Shown: positions 1 to 10,178, counted from the first letter of the stretch. The stretch is DNA of 64,000 bases from Methanomicrobiales archaeon (GCA_012729535.1 JAAYCY010000030.1:1-64000); one strand, 5' to 3'. Notes: generated by a model from the sequence alone, not told the origin. Numbers and translations are program-made.

Positions 1-803
1 CCCGGATTCTGGTATATGTGTACTGGGTTCGCGAGCATTCCTTCAGAAGTTCCGTCTCCAAAGTTCCAGTCCCACATGGTTGGCGAACCTGTTGAAAGAT
101 CAGTGAACTCGACCGTTAGAGGAGCTGTTCCAGATGTTGGATTTGCAGAAAAGTCAGCAACAATACCTCCTGATGAAGATACGGTGATATAGTTATTTTT
201 TGTAACAGTGTGATATCCACCAAATGATCCAACGGTCATCTTCACCGTATATGTCCCGGGAGATTCATAGACATGGGTCGGGTTCTTAATGACCGAGGTT
301 GATCCATCTCCAAAGTCCCAGGTCCAGACCGACCATTGTGTCGTTGAAATATCGGTAAACTGAACTGATAGTGGCGCTGTTCCTGAGGTAGGCGTTGCAG
401 AAAAGTCTGCATCATAGGACTGTCCACCAACGGAAATGTCCAGTTCTTTAGCTGTTCCAGGTTCAAATGGAACAGTCTGGTCAGCCTTTTCATCTCCGAT
501 GTAGAATGAAATTGTTGAGTCGGCTGATTTTACGTCTTCTTCCGTAGCTGCGACAACGAGTTTGTCATCAAATATCCCGTTACCGCCATACTGACCAGGA
601 TTTGAAATAACCAACTTACCCCTGATCTGGTCATTGATCTTTGCAATGAGTGCAGTCCCTGATGCTGCATCTGCTCCATTAACGGTTACTTTCCCATAAA
701 ATTCAGCAGGCAGTGGCGGTACTGCACTTGCCGTCATTATTACGAGGCAAAGCAGAACTGCCAGCAGCGCCGCCGGCCTGAGTATTCGAATCCCATCCAT
801 CAT
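1..803 (-). CDS. PKD-domain secreted surface protein (3' end outside window)
   Basis: The first 267 codons of a secreted, multi-PKD protein are present and the rest lies beyond the left edge. A signal peptide (hydrophobic residues about 10-27) is followed by a beta-rich head (about 30-125) and then PKD modules, the first at about 130-212 and the second beginning near 215. Both carry the PKD hallmarks W-x-F/W-G-DGS/T and NP-x-H-x-Y. PKD modules are immunoglobulin-like folds common in archaeal surface layers and adhesins. A GGGGATG motif lies just upstream of the paired ATG codons, supporting a start at 803 or 800. The role in adhesion or the sheath is inferred from family only. Confidence 0.85.
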   Translation of the reverse strand, partial: MMDGIRILRPAALLAVLLCLVIMTASAVPPLPAEFYGKVTVNGADAASGTALIAKINDQIRGKLVISNPGQYGGNGIFDDKLVVAATEEDVKSADSTISFYIGDEKADQTVPFEPGTAKELDISVGGQSYDADFSATPTSGTAPLSVQFTDISTTQWSVWTWDFGDGSTSVIKNPTHVYESPGTYTVKMTVGSFGGYHTVTKNNYITVSSSGGIVADFSANPTSGTAPLTVEFTDLSTGSPTMWDWNFGDGTSEGMLANPVHIYQNP

Positions 804-1028
804 TACATCCCCTAAAGAAGCATATTTTCCTGATTAAGAGATCAGGATTACAAAGTTTCCTGAGTGTTTGAATATTGTGCACAGTGATGATAAGGATTGT
901 GGAAGAACTCTGCATTGAATGCCTGTTATCGCCAAAGGGATGAAAGGAAAAAATATCGAAAATTTGGTATATTTATTAAAAAATTGAATCTTAAAAATAG
1001 AATCAGGATATTTTCAGGTCACTGATGT

Positions 1029-2609
1029 TCAAATAATCTCTGATCTGACCGTAAGAAACACGGGGCCACGAACATCTGTTTTCAGATTATTGTCGGTGAT
1101 ATATCTCATCGCCCAGGGCTCTATTTTCAGGTTAATATCTCCTGGTAGGCGTGCCATTTTTAAATGGACGGTTGCTGAAAGACCAAATCGCGTAGCCTGT
1201 TCAATTTCGGCAGCAGCCTGTGATGAAGCGGCAAAAAGATAGGATATTCCTGTTGGAATACCTTCTTTCCTGACTTCTGCAAATTTTTCCGTATTAGGGA
1301 CACCAAGGATTGCGCCTTTGTATACAAATATTTCATTCATACAGGCAGGTCCAAGGAGCTTAGCATTTTCCTCAGGTTCCTCAACATATACCCGTATCTG
1401 ATGATCTGCTAACTCCCCCTCAAAAACCTGAAATGAACAAGGGCCGATTGCTGAACCATTTGCTATCGCAGTTTTCATCAGGGTTTTTACCAGTTGTTTT
1501 CCAGCATTACTACATGGTTCCTGGATCAACGATACTCCCCTCGCGAGTTCTGTATCGGTGTATTGGATGGGGAAAAACTGGGGGAAACAGAGTTCACGCA
1601 CATCTTTTGCTTTGTTCATGATCATGGCCAGGCGCTCGACTCCAAGACCCAGATTCATGACCGGAACGCCAATGCCATATTCAGAAAGTGCAACAGGGGA
1701 GTAGATACCAAAAGTTGCGACTTCTACCCATCCGTGGTCAGGGTGGGCAGCGTACACTTCTGTCTGAGTATCCGGCATATAATACTTGGACCGTTTTTCA
1801 TCTGGCCTGAACTGAAAATCTGTGTACCCGAATGCTGAGAGAAGTGCCCTTGCAACCGCTTTTCCGTCTTCAATGGTAACATCCTCTCCTGCTACAACAC
1901 ATGAAGCAGAGTGATAACTCATGAGCCGGTGAGAGTCTTCAGCCTGCTCTCTCCTGAAACAACGGTCTATTGAAAAGAGTCTGATGGGGTGAGGCACTTT
2001 TTCCCATATTGCACCAAGAGTCTGGAACCATCCGCTGGTCATGTGTGACCTGAGTGTTTGTCTTGAAGACTCGGGTTTTAATTCACGAAATTCCGGAAAG
2101 ACCCTGTCCAGAATCTCCACAACCCGGGCATCATCGGTATGCAATACCCCGGATAATTCAAAAGCCAGTTCATCACCGTCAATTTCTGATTTTTTATATG
2201 CATGAAGAGTTTTTCTGAGTGATTCCTCTTCCTCGCCTGTCAGTTCCCTTCCAACGATTGAGTTTATCTTTGAGATTTGCTCTTTTCCAATTCCCACATT
2301 TGGACGGGGAAGTCCCCCAAGATAAAAGACCCGGTCCAGGACAGCCATTGCCTCAGGCCCGAACTGACGGTATACTTCCTGTTCATCGACGATTACAGGA
2401 TTTTCTGTTTCATCAAAACCAATGGAAAGGTATGCTTCCCTAAGACGGTGAATGGTCTCAAAAACGGGATGGACACGTGACCGGTGAAAGGTCAGGCGGG
2501 GATAAAGGGATTTTGCCGAGGGAGGTGTGAGAACTGACGGCCCTTCATGCCATGCTGATTCAAAATCTTCTTTTCCCAGTTTTTTATAATGTTCAGTATC
2601 AAATATCAT
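1029..2609 (-). CDS. sepS: O-phosphoseryl-tRNA(Cys) synthetase (SepRS)
   Basis: Class II aminoacyl-tRNA synthetase that charges tRNA-Cys with O-phosphoserine. SepCysS then converts this to Cys-tRNA, the indirect Cys route of methanogens. At 526 residues it has the usual SepRS length. Class II motif 2 is seen as [10 protein letters not shown] with the following [11 protein letters not shown] segment, and motif 3 as [11 protein letters not shown]. The N-terminal part resembles PheRS alpha, as expected for this family. The ATG overlaps the stop of taw1 (ATGA), so the gene is the last member of an overlapping four-gene operon. No sepCysS partner lies in the window. Confidence 0.95.
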   Translation of the reverse strand: MIFDTEHYKKLGKEDFESAWHEGPSVLTPPSAKSLYPRLTFHRSRVHPVFETIHRLREAYLSIGFDETENPVIVDEQEVYRQFGPEAMAVLDRVFYLGGLPRPNVGIGKEQISKINSIVGRELTGEEEESLRKTLHAYKKSEIDGDELAFELSGVLHTDDARVVEILDRVFPEFRELKPESSRQTLRSHMTSGWFQTLGAIWEKVPHPIRLFSIDRCFRREQAEDSHRLMSYHSASCVVAGEDVTIEDGKAVARALLSAFGYTDFQFRPDEKRSKYYMPDTQTEVYAAHPDHGWVEVATFGIYSPVALSEYGIGVPVMNLGLGVERLAMIMNKAKDVRELCFPQFFPIQYTDTELARGVSLIQEPCSNAGKQLVKTLMKTAIANGSAIGPCSFQVFEGELADHQIRVYVEEPEENAKLLGPACMNEIFVYKGAILGVPNTEKFAEVRKEGIPTGISYLFAASSQAAAEIEQATRFGLSATVHLKMARLPGDINLKIEPWAMRYITDNNLKTDVRGPVFLTVRSEII

Positions 2610-3526
2610 GAATCTCGCTCCAGACAGATAACCCGTGAAAGACTGTTTTCTCCTCGTATTCTGTATGAGAGGTGGGGTAGCATCTGTTTTGTAAATTGTT
2701 CAATTTCTTCGTGAAGAGGCATGTGTTTGATAGTAAGCCTGCGCTGGCTGTATCCTACATGCATGTATGCTTTTACTTCGACAAACTGGGCCCCACTCTC
2801 CTGTATTATCCGTGCATAACCGGCAGGATCCTGATCGTTCATTCCTTTGACCAGGGTTACCCGGATTGCAGTCCGTTTTTTGTTATCTGTCTCATGACCC
2901 AGGCTTTTTATGCTTTCAAGAATCCGTTCCCAGTAATCGTCATCAGGCCTTGACATTTTTAGATAGGTTTCCCTGTCCGGTCCTGTGAGAGATACATATT
3001 TCTGAAATGGGTGACAGTTTTTCAGCACTTCTGGCATTGTTCCGTTTGATACGAGGAATGTTGTTCCTCCGGTCTGATTAAGGAGATCAATGAGCTTCAC
3101 GATGTGGGGATAAAGTGTTGGTTCACCTGATAGTGATATAGCATACTGATTGGGACTAAGCGCCTCTTCCCATTTTTCACGGGTAACTCTGGGAGAGACT
3201 TTGTATCCACCAAGTGCTTTTTTCTGAAGGAAAGGGATCCGTGATATGATCTCTTCAGGAAGAAGATCCTTTTCACCGGAATACTCGTGTTCAAAAGAAC
3301 GCCAGCAAAAGAGACACTTATGATTACACCTGAGAGTAGGTGTCATCTGCACGCACTTGTGGCTGGTGATCCCGTAAAACTGGTTTTTGTAGCATTGATC
3401 ACCACCGGTAAGGGATCGTTTGCACCAGAGGCAGGGCTTTAGTGCGGCTGAAGATCCTGGGTGGAAGAACTGGTAACCCATTCCACGGAGAATTTTCTCC
3501 GGTGGTTTACATGGCTCGGAGGGCAT
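2606..3526 (-). CDS. taw1: tRNA 4-demethylwyosine synthase (Taw1/TYW1), radical SAM
   Basis: Radical SAM enzyme that builds the tricyclic 4-demethylwyosine on m1G37 of tRNA-Phe from pyruvate. The radical SAM cysteines appear as C67-x3-C71-x2-C74 (in [12 protein letters not shown]). Four additional N-terminal cysteines (32, 35, 45, 58) are consistent with the second Fe-S cluster known in this family. At 306 residues it matches the archaeal stand-alone form, which lacks the eukaryotic flavodoxin domain. The start overlaps the end of argS by 20 nt and the stop overlaps the sepS start, so it is translated within a tRNA-centred operon. A tRNA-Phe gene, whose product is the substrate, lies at about 18.5 kb. 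Confidence 0.93.
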   Translation of the reverse strand: MPSEPCKPPEKILRGMGYQFFHPGSSAALKPCLWCKRSLTGGDQCYKNQFYGITSHKCVQMTPTLRCNHKCLFCWRSFEHEYSGEKDLLPEEIISRIPFLQKKALGGYKVSPRVTREKWEEALSPNQYAISLSGEPTLYPHIVKLIDLLNQTGGTTFLVSNGTMPEVLKNCHPFQKYVSLTGPDRETYLKMSRPDDDYWERILESIKSLGHETDNKKRTAIRVTLVKGMNDQDPAGYARIIQESGAQFVEVKAYMHVGYSQRRLTIKHMPLHEEIEQFTKQMLPHLSYRIRGENSLSRVICLERDS

Positions 3527-5177
3527 CTATCCCCAAGGTTTCCAGTGCTTCTTTTAGTGTGTTGCGCGTTGCATTAACCAGAGTCAGGCGACGGTTTCTG
3601 ACATGTTCTTCTGCCCTTAACACCGGTTCTGCATGGTAGAAGGAATTGAACAAATCTGCAAGTTCCCGTGCATAAATAGCAAGGAGATGTGGTTTTAATT
3701 CAGTAACAACTTCGCTTATAACTTTTGGAAACAGAGCAATCTTTTTGACAAGTGCTATTTCACCTTCTCCCTCAGCTTTAAAACAAGGAGTATACGTACC
3801 AGCCTTTTCAAGAATACTGCAGGCTCTGGCATGAGCATACTGGATATATGGTCCGCTTTGTTTTTCAAAATCCAAAGCCTCTTTCCAGTCGAAAATCGTG
3901 TTCTTTTCAGGGATTGTCCTGATTATGTCGTACCGGATGGCTGATATTGCAACTGCATGGGCAATCTTCACACGTTGTTCTTCATGAAGTTCAGGTCTTC
4001 TGACGGTTACTTCTTCAAGTGCCCTGCGTTCTGTCTCTGCAATAAGTTCATCAGCTGAAATGAATTTTCCTTTCCGGGTACTCATTGAACCCTCCGGGAG
4101 TGAGACGAATTCAAAAAAGACGATCTCTGGTGGTTTTTCTCCGATAAGGTCAAGTGTTGCCTGGAGCTGTGTCCCAATCAGTTTGTGATCCGCTCCGAGA
4201 ATATCGATGACTCGGTCAAAGTTATGACCTTTCCAGATATGAAATGCCAGATCACGGGCAGCATACACGCTGGTTCCGTCAGAACGCCTCAGAATGTAAC
4301 TTTTCTCAAAACCGTATTGTGAAAGGTCCAAAGAGAGAATTTCATCAATACATGCCTGTGGAAGATGCGATATCCGGGAAAGAACTTTTTCAGTATCGCC
4401 ATTCCTGATAAAATCACTCTCGTATACGAACCTGTCATGTTTCACGTTCATTTTCTCAAGCGTGTCCTTAAAACCGTCCAGGCATCTTTTAACAGGTATT
4501 TTGAACTGGCTGATGGTATCCGGATCTCCGGATTCAACCAATTGCATGAGCCGGTCAATTGCTGCATTCAAGGATGGATCTACATCAAGGTGCCTGTTTG
4601 CTTCAATGTATACCTCTGCAATCAGGTGATCTCCCTTTCCTTCTGCATAGATATCCGCTCTTTGTGATGCAATACCCCAGGCAACTATTGCAATCTGTCT
4701 CCCCATGTCATTAACATAATACTGGACTTCAAGGGGGTAGCCGGCTTTTCTGAAACACCGTGTCAGGGTGTCACCAATTATGGTATTCCTGATATGGCCG
4801 ACATGGAGCGGACCATTCGGATTAGCCGAGGTGTGCTCAAGAACAACCCTTTCAGGTTTCTCTTTTCCTGATCCATATCCATCACAGGTTGCCTGGATAA
4901 GAACATCTGAACAGTATTTTTCACCAAAAACGAAGTTTACATAAGGGCCGATCGCAAAAGTGTTTGCTCCGGTTTCCTGCATGACTCGTTCAGCAATTGA
5001 ATTAACAATTTCTGCTGCAATGAGAGGAGGGGCTTTTTTAAGATCTTTTGCCAGGCTGAATGCAATAGTGGAAGCAAGATCTGCATGGTCACCTCCATCT
5101 GTCAGCATTGGATCATCTTTGCCGGTATGGTCGCGAATTATTGCACCGATGGTGTCACAAAATGTAAGGTACATCAA
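3507..5177 (-). CDS. argS: arginyl-tRNA synthetase
   Basis: Class I synthetase that attaches arginine to tRNA-Arg in the cytoplasm. The HIGH box appears as LHVGH within ANPNGPLHVGHIRNT, and the KMSKS equivalent as SMSTRKGKF. An N-terminal Add1-like domain precedes the Rossmann core and a C-terminal DALR anticodon-binding domain (IQYAHAR onward) ends the protein. The 556-residue length is normal. Its start codon overlaps the prf1 stop (ATGA) and its 3' end overlaps taw1, so expression is probably coupled to the release factor gene upstream. Confidence 0.96.
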   Translation of the reverse strand: MMYLTFCDTIGAIIRDHTGKDDPMLTDGGDHADLASTIAFSLAKDLKKAPPLIAAEIVNSIAERVMQETGANTFAIGPYVNFVFGEKYCSDVLIQATCDGYGSGKEKPERVVLEHTSANPNGPLHVGHIRNTIIGDTLTRCFRKAGYPLEVQYYVNDMGRQIAIVAWGIASQRADIYAEGKGDHLIAEVYIEANRHLDVDPSLNAAIDRLMQLVESGDPDTISQFKIPVKRCLDGFKDTLEKMNVKHDRFVYESDFIRNGDTEKVLSRISHLPQACIDEILSLDLSQYGFEKSYILRRSDGTSVYAARDLAFHIWKGHNFDRVIDILGADHKLIGTQLQATLDLIGEKPPEIVFFEFVSLPEGSMSTRKGKFISADELIAETERRALEEVTVRRPELHEEQRVKIAHAVAISAIRYDIIRTIPEKNTIFDWKEALDFEKQSGPYIQYAHARACSILEKAGTYTPCFKAEGEGEIALVKKIALFPKVISEVVTELKPHLLAIYARELADLFNSFYHAEPVLRAEEHVRNRRLTLVNATRNTLKEALETLGIDALRAM

Positions 5178-6445
5178 TATCCTGTCCTGTATCTAAGAAT
5201 TGCAGCGATTCCACCAAATGCAGTAAATAACTGTGATCCTTCTTCAAAATCATCAGAAATTATGGCCACTTTGCTGTTAGACTGATCTGCCAGGTATGTC
5301 AGTTCATCAACGATGTCTGATGAGTCAGCGAGAACAAGGGGAGAAGTACATTTTGGGCAGGAACCAAGTTCAATATCTTCTGCATTTTCCCCCGGGTTAA
5401 TTTGGACCGTTTTCTGTTCAGTATACCCGCATGCATCACATTTGATTACAAGGCGGCTTTTCCGGAGTTTATCTGATAACAAGACCGTATCAACTGCACC
5501 GATTTCAAGGTTAGCCCTGACCGACTGTTCTCCATATGCTGCAAGGCTATTATCTTTCACGAGTTCTTTAAAGAACCTGTCCATAAGGTGTTTTTCTTCG
5601 ATAACCTCCTGGCCTTTAAGTGCATCTTCTGCAGCATCTACGAGTTCTGGAAGTCCGCTCTCATTGGTATATGCAACATCAAAGAGTCCGATAATCCTTT
5701 TCTGAACCTCGTGGTGGAGAAAGTTACCTTCTTCAAATTCTTCCTTTGTGGGAGATGGTCCTCCGATAAGCAATCCCTTGAACCGTTCAAAGTAGTCCTT
5801 TTCACTAAGGAATATTTCACTGGAACGTTCTCCCACTTTTTTATAGAATTCATTGATTGCGATAAGACGAAGTCGTTCAAACCGGATACTGGACTGACCT
5901 CCTTTCCGCTGTTTTCCTGGGACAGTAGATGTAGTGCCTCCAATCGGGTCAATTCTGTTCCCTCGCAAAAAACCCCAATATGCTTCACGACGGTCTAATA
6001 CCAAAAGTCCGTAAACATACTTCTCTTCCAGCATATTCCGGAGCGGTTCAAGTTCAAATTTAGAACTGCACCGGTACATATAGAGATTTAAAGGTTCAGG
6101 CGGATCAACAATATCACACTCGAGATCCTGCCGGTCACCATATTTATTGACAGTGCCACAGAATACTGCCATTCCGTTTTCAGGTGGTTTTGAATAATAT
6201 TTCAACCTTGAAAGGATACTTGAAATGGCACTTTGAACGTTGGTTCGCGTCTGTTTTGACTTGATGTTCGCACACTGACCGAACTCATCCCTGAGCTGGG
6301 CGGTTACATCAAAGATCTGTTTGTCAGGGGGGATATAGAGAGAGATTAACTCGGTTCCACTACCTTCCTTTGCTTCCAGACGCTCAAGCATCTTTTTAAA
6401 TTCATATTTCCGTCTTGCATCGTCCAGTTCAACCGCTTCGCTCAT
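5174..6445 (-). CDS. prf1: peptide chain release factor aRF1
   Basis: Archaeal/eukaryotic class-1 release factor. It reads all three stop codons and triggers peptidyl-tRNA hydrolysis in the ribosomal A site. The stop-codon recognition motif NIKS is at residues 60-63 and the catalytic GGQ at 182-184 (KGGQSS). The C-terminal domain carries a CxxC...CxxC zinc-ribbon-like insert (CDACGYTEQ...CPKCTSP). At 423 residues it is of standard length. It is the first gene of the prf1-argS-taw1-sepS operon. The 54 nt upstream to the next gene (6446-6499) presumably contain its promoter. Confidence 0.97.
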   Translation of the reverse strand: MSEAVELDDARRKYEFKKMLERLEAKEGSGTELISLYIPPDKQIFDVTAQLRDEFGQCANIKSKQTRTNVQSAISSILSRLKYYSKPPENGMAVFCGTVNKYGDRQDLECDIVDPPEPLNLYMYRCSSKFELEPLRNMLEEKYVYGLLVLDRREAYWGFLRGNRIDPIGGTTSTVPGKQRKGGQSSIRFERLRLIAINEFYKKVGERSSEIFLSEKDYFERFKGLLIGGPSPTKEEFEEGNFLHHEVQKRIIGLFDVAYTNESGLPELVDAAEDALKGQEVIEEKHLMDRFFKELVKDNSLAAYGEQSVRANLEIGAVDTVLLSDKLRKSRLVIKCDACGYTEQKTVQINPGENAEDIELGSCPKCTSPLVLADSSDIVDELTYLADQSNSKVAIISDDFEEGSQLFTAFGGIAAILRYRTGY

Positions 6446-6499
6446 GAGACAATCCTACACTATAAGCTGGTATATATTGTCACCGGTTTGACTTAAGGT

Positions 6500-7420
6500 T
6501 CACCCCTCAACACCTGTGTATGAACCATGCAAAAATGCGATAATTTTGTCATCTACTTCCCTGTTTACTCCATGTGTTCCGTTGAAGGGAATAAACTTTG
6601 AGTTATTTCCTGCTGCATCAGCCAGAGCATGACCATCTTCAAAGGGAATTATCGGATCACCGGGGGCATGGAATAATAATACCGGCCTGGTGTTTATTCT
6701 GGGGATTAGGAACTCAGGGTCAATACTAAGTAGGAATTCTCGGAGGGGAGATTTGTACTGGTCTCCCATACAGTTGAAACCTGACATGGAAATACCAATA
6801 TATCCGGCAAAACTGTTTTCTGATCCGGCAGCAAGAGCAGCATATCTTCCACCATTGGAATCACCAACTGCGTATACAGGAACACTGGGATAATGATCCA
6901 TTACATATTGCTCTGCAGAAATCAAATCAATTGCAATCAGGTACAATTGCGGCCACTCTCCCTGAAGAAATAATTCGGCATCCCGTTCAATATCCATGGG
7001 GTATCCGGGTGTGATTCCACCATTTCCACGGACATCTATTATCAGGACTCCGATATTGTGTTCTGGGTAATATTTCATGTATTCCAGATATCCAGCCGCC
7101 GGATTGTTGGCACCCGGAGCCCATACCAGGAATGCTACAGGAATTTTTGGACTAATCTGTAATGCATGAACATCTCCGAAAAAACCTTTGAAGGTAAGAT
7201 TCGTAATCCTCAGGTTTTCATTTTGTACAATGACCTGTTCCTGAACCAATATTTTTGGAACAGTAAAACTGATATTCCCATCCGGTGAGAGGTTCCACTG
7301 AGGGGCAGTGTCTCTCTGGTCCGGAATAGTGCACCCTGTAGTTATGATAAAAGAAACAATAATCAGACATACCTGAATGGAGTGGTGATTAATCCAGGGA
7401 TAATTTATCATTTTTATCAA
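6500..7420 (-). CDS. secreted lipoprotein, alpha/beta-hydrolase fold
   Basis: Predicted membrane-anchored hydrolase. Hydrophobic residues 15-30 end in a lipobox-like TTGC, suggesting a lipid-modified cysteine. The body has the alpha/beta-hydrolase layout: an oxyanion-region strand (VAFLVWAPG), a nucleophile elbow VGDSNGGR with the candidate serine, an acid in HAPGDPIIPFEDG and a C-terminal GTHGV that would supply the histidine. The substrate is unknown. The start (7420, or an in-frame ATG at 7411) lies inside the end of the NUDIX gene, so it is the last gene of the queDEC-NUDIX transcription unit. Being extracellular, it probably has no link to queuosine-type chemistry. Confidence 0.8.
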   Translation of the reverse strand: MIKMINYPWINHHSIQVCLIIVSFIITTGCTIPDQRDTAPQWNLSPDGNISFTVPKILVQEQVIVQNENLRITNLTFKGFFGDVHALQISPKIPVAFLVWAPGANNPAAGYLEYMKYYPEHNIGVLIIDVRGNGGITPGYPMDIERDAELFLQGEWPQLYLIAIDLISAEQYVMDHYPSVPVYAVGDSNGGRYAALAAGSENSFAGYIGISMSGFNCMGDQYKSPLREFLLSIDPEFLIPRINTRPVLLFHAPGDPIIPFEDGHALADAAGNNSKFIPFNGTHGVNREVDDKIIAFLHGSYTGVEG

Positions 7421-7910
7421 TTATGTACCTTGAAAAAATGCATATAGTCTTTGCATCCACAATCTCACCTTTGACGATCATGTCCACGATTTTTTCTGAA
7501 GAAAACCACATGCTTTCAATTATTTCATCCTCGTCAGCTGAGAATTCATTTGATGGAGTTAAATCAGATGCCTCAAACAACCAGAGTTTTTCATCGGTAA
7601 ATCCCGGAGTTGTATAAATGAATCCACGGGCAACCAGGGTTTTAGCGTCCATACCTGTCTCTTCAATGAGTTCCCGCCGTGCTGTTTCAAGTGGTTCTTC
7701 TCCCTCTTCCATGGTACCTGCCGGTGCTTCATATATAAACTGGTTAACTGGGGCCCGCCATTGCCTGATTAGGAGGAGTTTCTCTCCATCACGAGGGAGA
7801 ATTACCACAGCATCTCCGGGATGAACAACAACTGACTCTTTTTCCTTACCGTTAGGGAGTTGAAATTTACTTTTCTCCACCCATAATCTTCTTCCCCGAT
7901 AAATCTCCAT
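7389..7910 (-). CDS. NUDIX hydrolase (ADP-ribose pyrophosphatase-like)
   Basis: Hydrolase of nucleoside diphosphates linked to another moiety. The Nudix box is visible as G-x5-E-x7-REL-x2-E-x2-G (from GTMEEGEEP to EETGMDA). The overall sequence resembles the ADP-ribose pyrophosphatase subgroup, with a proline-containing segment after the box (YTTPGFTDEKLWLFEA). The start at 7910 is preferred because GGTGA lies at the right spacing and because an upstream in-frame start would run deep into queC. The resulting 173 residues match the family. Five nt separate it from queC. Specificity cannot be read from sequence. Confidence 0.88.
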   Translation of the reverse strand: MEIYRGRRLWVEKSKFQLPNGKEKESVVVHPGDAVVILPRDGEKLLLIRQWRAPVNQFIYEAPAGTMEEGEEPLETARRELIEETGMDAKTLVARGFIYTTPGFTDEKLWLFEASDLTPSNEFSADEDEIIESMWFSSEKIVDMIVKGEIVDAKTICIFSRYIIDKNDKLSLD

Positions 7911-7914
7911 TATT

Positions 7915-8577
7915 TCACCGATATTGAATGGGATCCTGCATTCCAATCTGTCTGAATGCCTCCAGTCTGAAATGACATGAACTGCAGACACCACAGGCAA
8001 CACCATTTTCAGAATAACAAGACCAGGTGTCTTCATATGGGACATGAAGTTTTATCCCGGTTTTCAGAATTTCTGCCTTGTTCAACCTGACAAAGGGGGT
8101 CTTTAGAATTATTCCCGAACCCGGCTTTGTCCCCAGGGTAATTACCTTTTGAAAAGCGTCTATAAATTCAGGTCTACAGTCAGGATACCCCGAATAATCA
8201 GATGCCTGCACTCCGATATAAATTGCCTCTGCTCCCCTGGACTCAGCAAAGCTGGTGGCAACAGATAACAGATTGGCATTCCTGAATGGGACGTAGGTTT
8301 TTGGAACTCCTTCGCCCGCGTCTACATGGGTAGTTACAATGATATCAGGGTCGGTAAGACTTGATCCGCCTATTGCCTTCAGATAATCAAGGTCTACGTT
8401 AAGAAACTCAAGAGCGTTGAGATGTCTGGCGATTACCTGTGCACATTCTAATTCTTTCTTTTGTGTGCGCTGCCCATAGGTAAAGTGCAGGGCAAGAATA
8501 TCATATCCGTCATGTTTTGCAAGGAAGGCAAGGGTTGATGAGTCCATTCCGCCGGACAATAGGCAAACTGCTTTCAT
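7915..8577 (-). CDS. queC: 7-cyano-7-deazaguanine (preQ0) synthase
   Basis: ATP-dependent conversion of 7-carboxy-7-deazaguanine to preQ0, the precursor that ArcTGT inserts into archaeal tRNA for archaeosine. A PP-loop-type ATP site LSGGMDSST sits at residues 7-15. The C-terminal zinc site is formed by [15 protein letters not shown]. The length of 220 residues is typical. It lies directly after queE (1 nt) and before the NUDIX gene (4 nt), so the three preQ0 genes are co-transcribed. No tgtA/arcS gene is present in the window. Confidence 0.96.
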   Translation of the reverse strand: MKAVCLLSGGMDSSTLAFLAKHDGYDILALHFTYGQRTQKKELECAQVIARHLNALEFLNVDLDYLKAIGGSSLTDPDIIVTTHVDAGEGVPKTYVPFRNANLLSVATSFAESRGAEAIYIGVQASDYSGYPDCRPEFIDAFQKVITLGTKPGSGIILKTPFVRLNKAEILKTGIKLHVPYEDTWSCYSENGVACGVCSSCHFRLEAFRQIGMQDPIQYR

Positions 8578-8578
8578 A

Positions 8579-9187
8579 TTATGGTATTCCTATGAATTTA
8601 TGTAATTGAAGCTGCATCCGAACCTCGAGATTATGCATGAGGATATATGATGCAATCTGTTGGTAATTCGTGCCGTAAACTGGCGATATAAAAATTTCTG
8701 CTTCAATTTGATGTTCCCTGAAAATGCGATGTGCGTAAAGGAGATCCTCCTCTGTTCCAACAACAAATTTTACCGCATCTGAGGGTTTGAGATTTTGGAG
8801 AAGAGAGACATCACTCTTTTCACCTGAAGACGGACACTTTACATCCATACAAACAGATACCTCATGGGGGAGTGTATTAAAGGGGATGGTCCCGTTTGTT
8901 TCAATGTTTACGTGTTTCCCGGCTTTAATAAGTTTGTTTGCAAGTATTATCACTTCATCCAATTGTAACAACGGTTCTCCACCGGTAATGCATACATGCC
9001 ATGGTTTTTCATGTATTACTTTTTCACAGAGCTGATCAATAGTAATATTCCATCCCCCTTCTCTGCTTTCCGGAGTATCACAGTATGAACAAGAGAGATT
9101 GCATCCTGCCAGGCGGATAAATACCGTCGGGTATCCAGAAGTCAGACCTTCCCCCTGCAGTGATGTAAATATTTCAATGATCTTCAT
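8579..9187 (-). CDS. queE: 7-carboxy-7-deazaguanine synthase, radical SAM
   Basis: Radical SAM enzyme that contracts the ring of 6-carboxytetrahydropterin to 7-carboxy-7-deazaguanine. The C-x3-C-x2-C cluster motif is in [10 protein letters not shown], followed by the SAM-binding GGEP (TGGEPLLQ). The start at 9187 is chosen because conserved family sequence begins at [14 protein letters not shown]. An upstream in-frame extension would only duplicate the coding region of queD. The gene overlaps the end of queD by 14 nt. At 202 residues the size fits archaeal QueE. Confidence 0.95.
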   Translation of the reverse strand: MKIIEIFTSLQGEGLTSGYPTVFIRLAGCNLSCSYCDTPESREGGWNITIDQLCEKVIHEKPWHVCITGGEPLLQLDEVIILANKLIKAGKHVNIETNGTIPFNTLPHEVSVCMDVKCPSSGEKSDVSLLQNLKPSDAVKFVVGTEEDLLYAHRIFREHQIEAEIFISPVYGTNYQQIASYILMHNLEVRMQLQLHKFIGIP

Positions 9188-9587
9188 GTCTGAGTTCTGC
9201 ACATCCGGTAGGAGATTCCCAGACCCTGATGGTATCCACGATGATATTTCTTCCAGTACCTTTGTATCGACGTTCAATCTCATCTCTGATGAGAAGAGCA
9301 AGTAGTTCGCTTGTTGGATCACCGGGGGTTGTTATTACATCGTGAAATTCACGGATTCTCGGAACCATAGGATCTGATTCATTAAGGATTATTTCATGGT
9401 CATAATGATCTACTACCTCGCGGATTTCGTTATAATCAACCAGAATATTTGTCTCCTTATCAGTGCAACCAGATACCCACACTTCCACTTTCCACCGATG
9501 TCCGTGGAGGTTATGGCACTTTCCCCGGTAATGTAACAACCGGTGACTTGCGTCAAATGAGACTTCTTTGTAGAGCCTGATCTGCAT
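9174..9587 (-). CDS. queD: 6-carboxy-5,6,7,8-tetrahydropterin synthase
   Basis: First dedicated step of preQ0 synthesis, acting on dihydroneopterin triphosphate. The zinc histidines are visible as SFDASHR and HNLHGHRW, with the catalytic cysteine just before (KCHNLHGH). The start at 9587 begins the conserved MQIRLYKEVSF segment. An alternative ATG at 9635 adds 16 residues that do not look conserved. Neither start has a good ribosome site, and either could be leaderless from TATA-like sequences upstream. It heads the queD-queE-queC operon and is divergent from rps12. Confidence 0.92.
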   Translation of the reverse strand: MQIRLYKEVSFDASHRLLHYRGKCHNLHGHRWKVEVWVSGCTDKETNILVDYNEIREVVDHYDHEIILNESDPMVPRIREFHDVITTPGDPTSELLALLIRDEIERRYKGTGRNIIVDTIRVWESPTGCAELRHEDH

Positions 9588-9662
9588 GGGATCAGGTATG
9601 ACGTGAATACAACTATTATATTGCATAAGTGTCAACGTATACAGACAGGTTTCAAAGCCGAC

Positions 9663-9672
9663 ATTTTATATC
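9663..9672. promoter_or_regulatory. shared TATA-like element between queD and rps12
   Basis: An AT block reads GATATAAAAT toward queD and TTTTATATC toward rps12. At the usual 25-30 nt spacing it would place transcription starts near 9640 (minus) and 9697 (plus). It is the only strong TATA-like sequence in the short divergent spacer. The assignment is by motif and position only. Confidence 0.45.
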
Positions 9673-9744
9673 AGAATTGTCGTGCGTTTGGATTCTTTTT
9701 CACCGGTTTTAGGTGAATCTATCGAAGATTATCAGAGTGATGTA

Positions 9745-10173
9745 ATGGGACAGGGTAAATTTGCAGCACGTAAATTAAAGCGTGACTCATCGAGATTTCG
9801 CTGGAGCGACCCACATTTTGCAAGAGCAGCCGGTGGTCTGAAACTGAAGTCAGATCCCCTTGAGGGCGCGCCCCAGGGAAGAGGAATCGTTCTTGAAAAG
9901 ATTGGAGTTGAAGCAAAACAGCCGAACTCAGCTATACGGAAATGCGTTCGTGTTCAGTTAATCAAGAACGGGCGTCAGGTTTCCGCATTTGCGGTTGGTG
10001 ACGGTGCAATTAACTTCATCGATGAGCACGACGAAGTGGAGATTGAAGGAATCGGCGGACGACTCGGTCGGTCCATGGGAGATATTCCTGGTGTCCGTTT
10101 TGTTGTAACCAAGGTGAATAATGTCTGTCTTCATGAACTGGTGATAGGCAGGAAGGAGAAGCCACGCAGGTGA
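9745..10173 (+). CDS. rps12: 30S ribosomal protein S12
   Basis: Core small-subunit protein near the decoding centre. The highly conserved [15 protein letters not shown] segment and the C-terminal [18 protein letters not shown] are plain. The start at 9745 ([12 protein letters not shown]) is preferred over an ATG 63 nt upstream, because the archaeal S12 N-terminus begins here and GAGTGATG lies just before it. The length is 142 residues, as in other archaea. It is followed by rps7 and fusA in the ancestral order of the str operon. No elongation factor 1A gene follows. Confidence 0.97.
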   Translation: MGQGKFAARKLKRDSSRFRWSDPHFARAAGGLKLKSDPLEGAPQGRGIVLEKIGVEAKQPNSAIRKCVRVQLIKNGRQVSAFAVGDGAINFIDEHDEVEIEGIGGRLGRSMGDIPGVRFVVTKVNNVCLHELVIGRKEKPRR

Positions 10174-10178
10174 TCGTG

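Noticed and set aside
242-493. Minus-strand frame inside the first PKD gene
   Set aside because: It lies in another frame of the clear PKD coding sequence and has no independent features.
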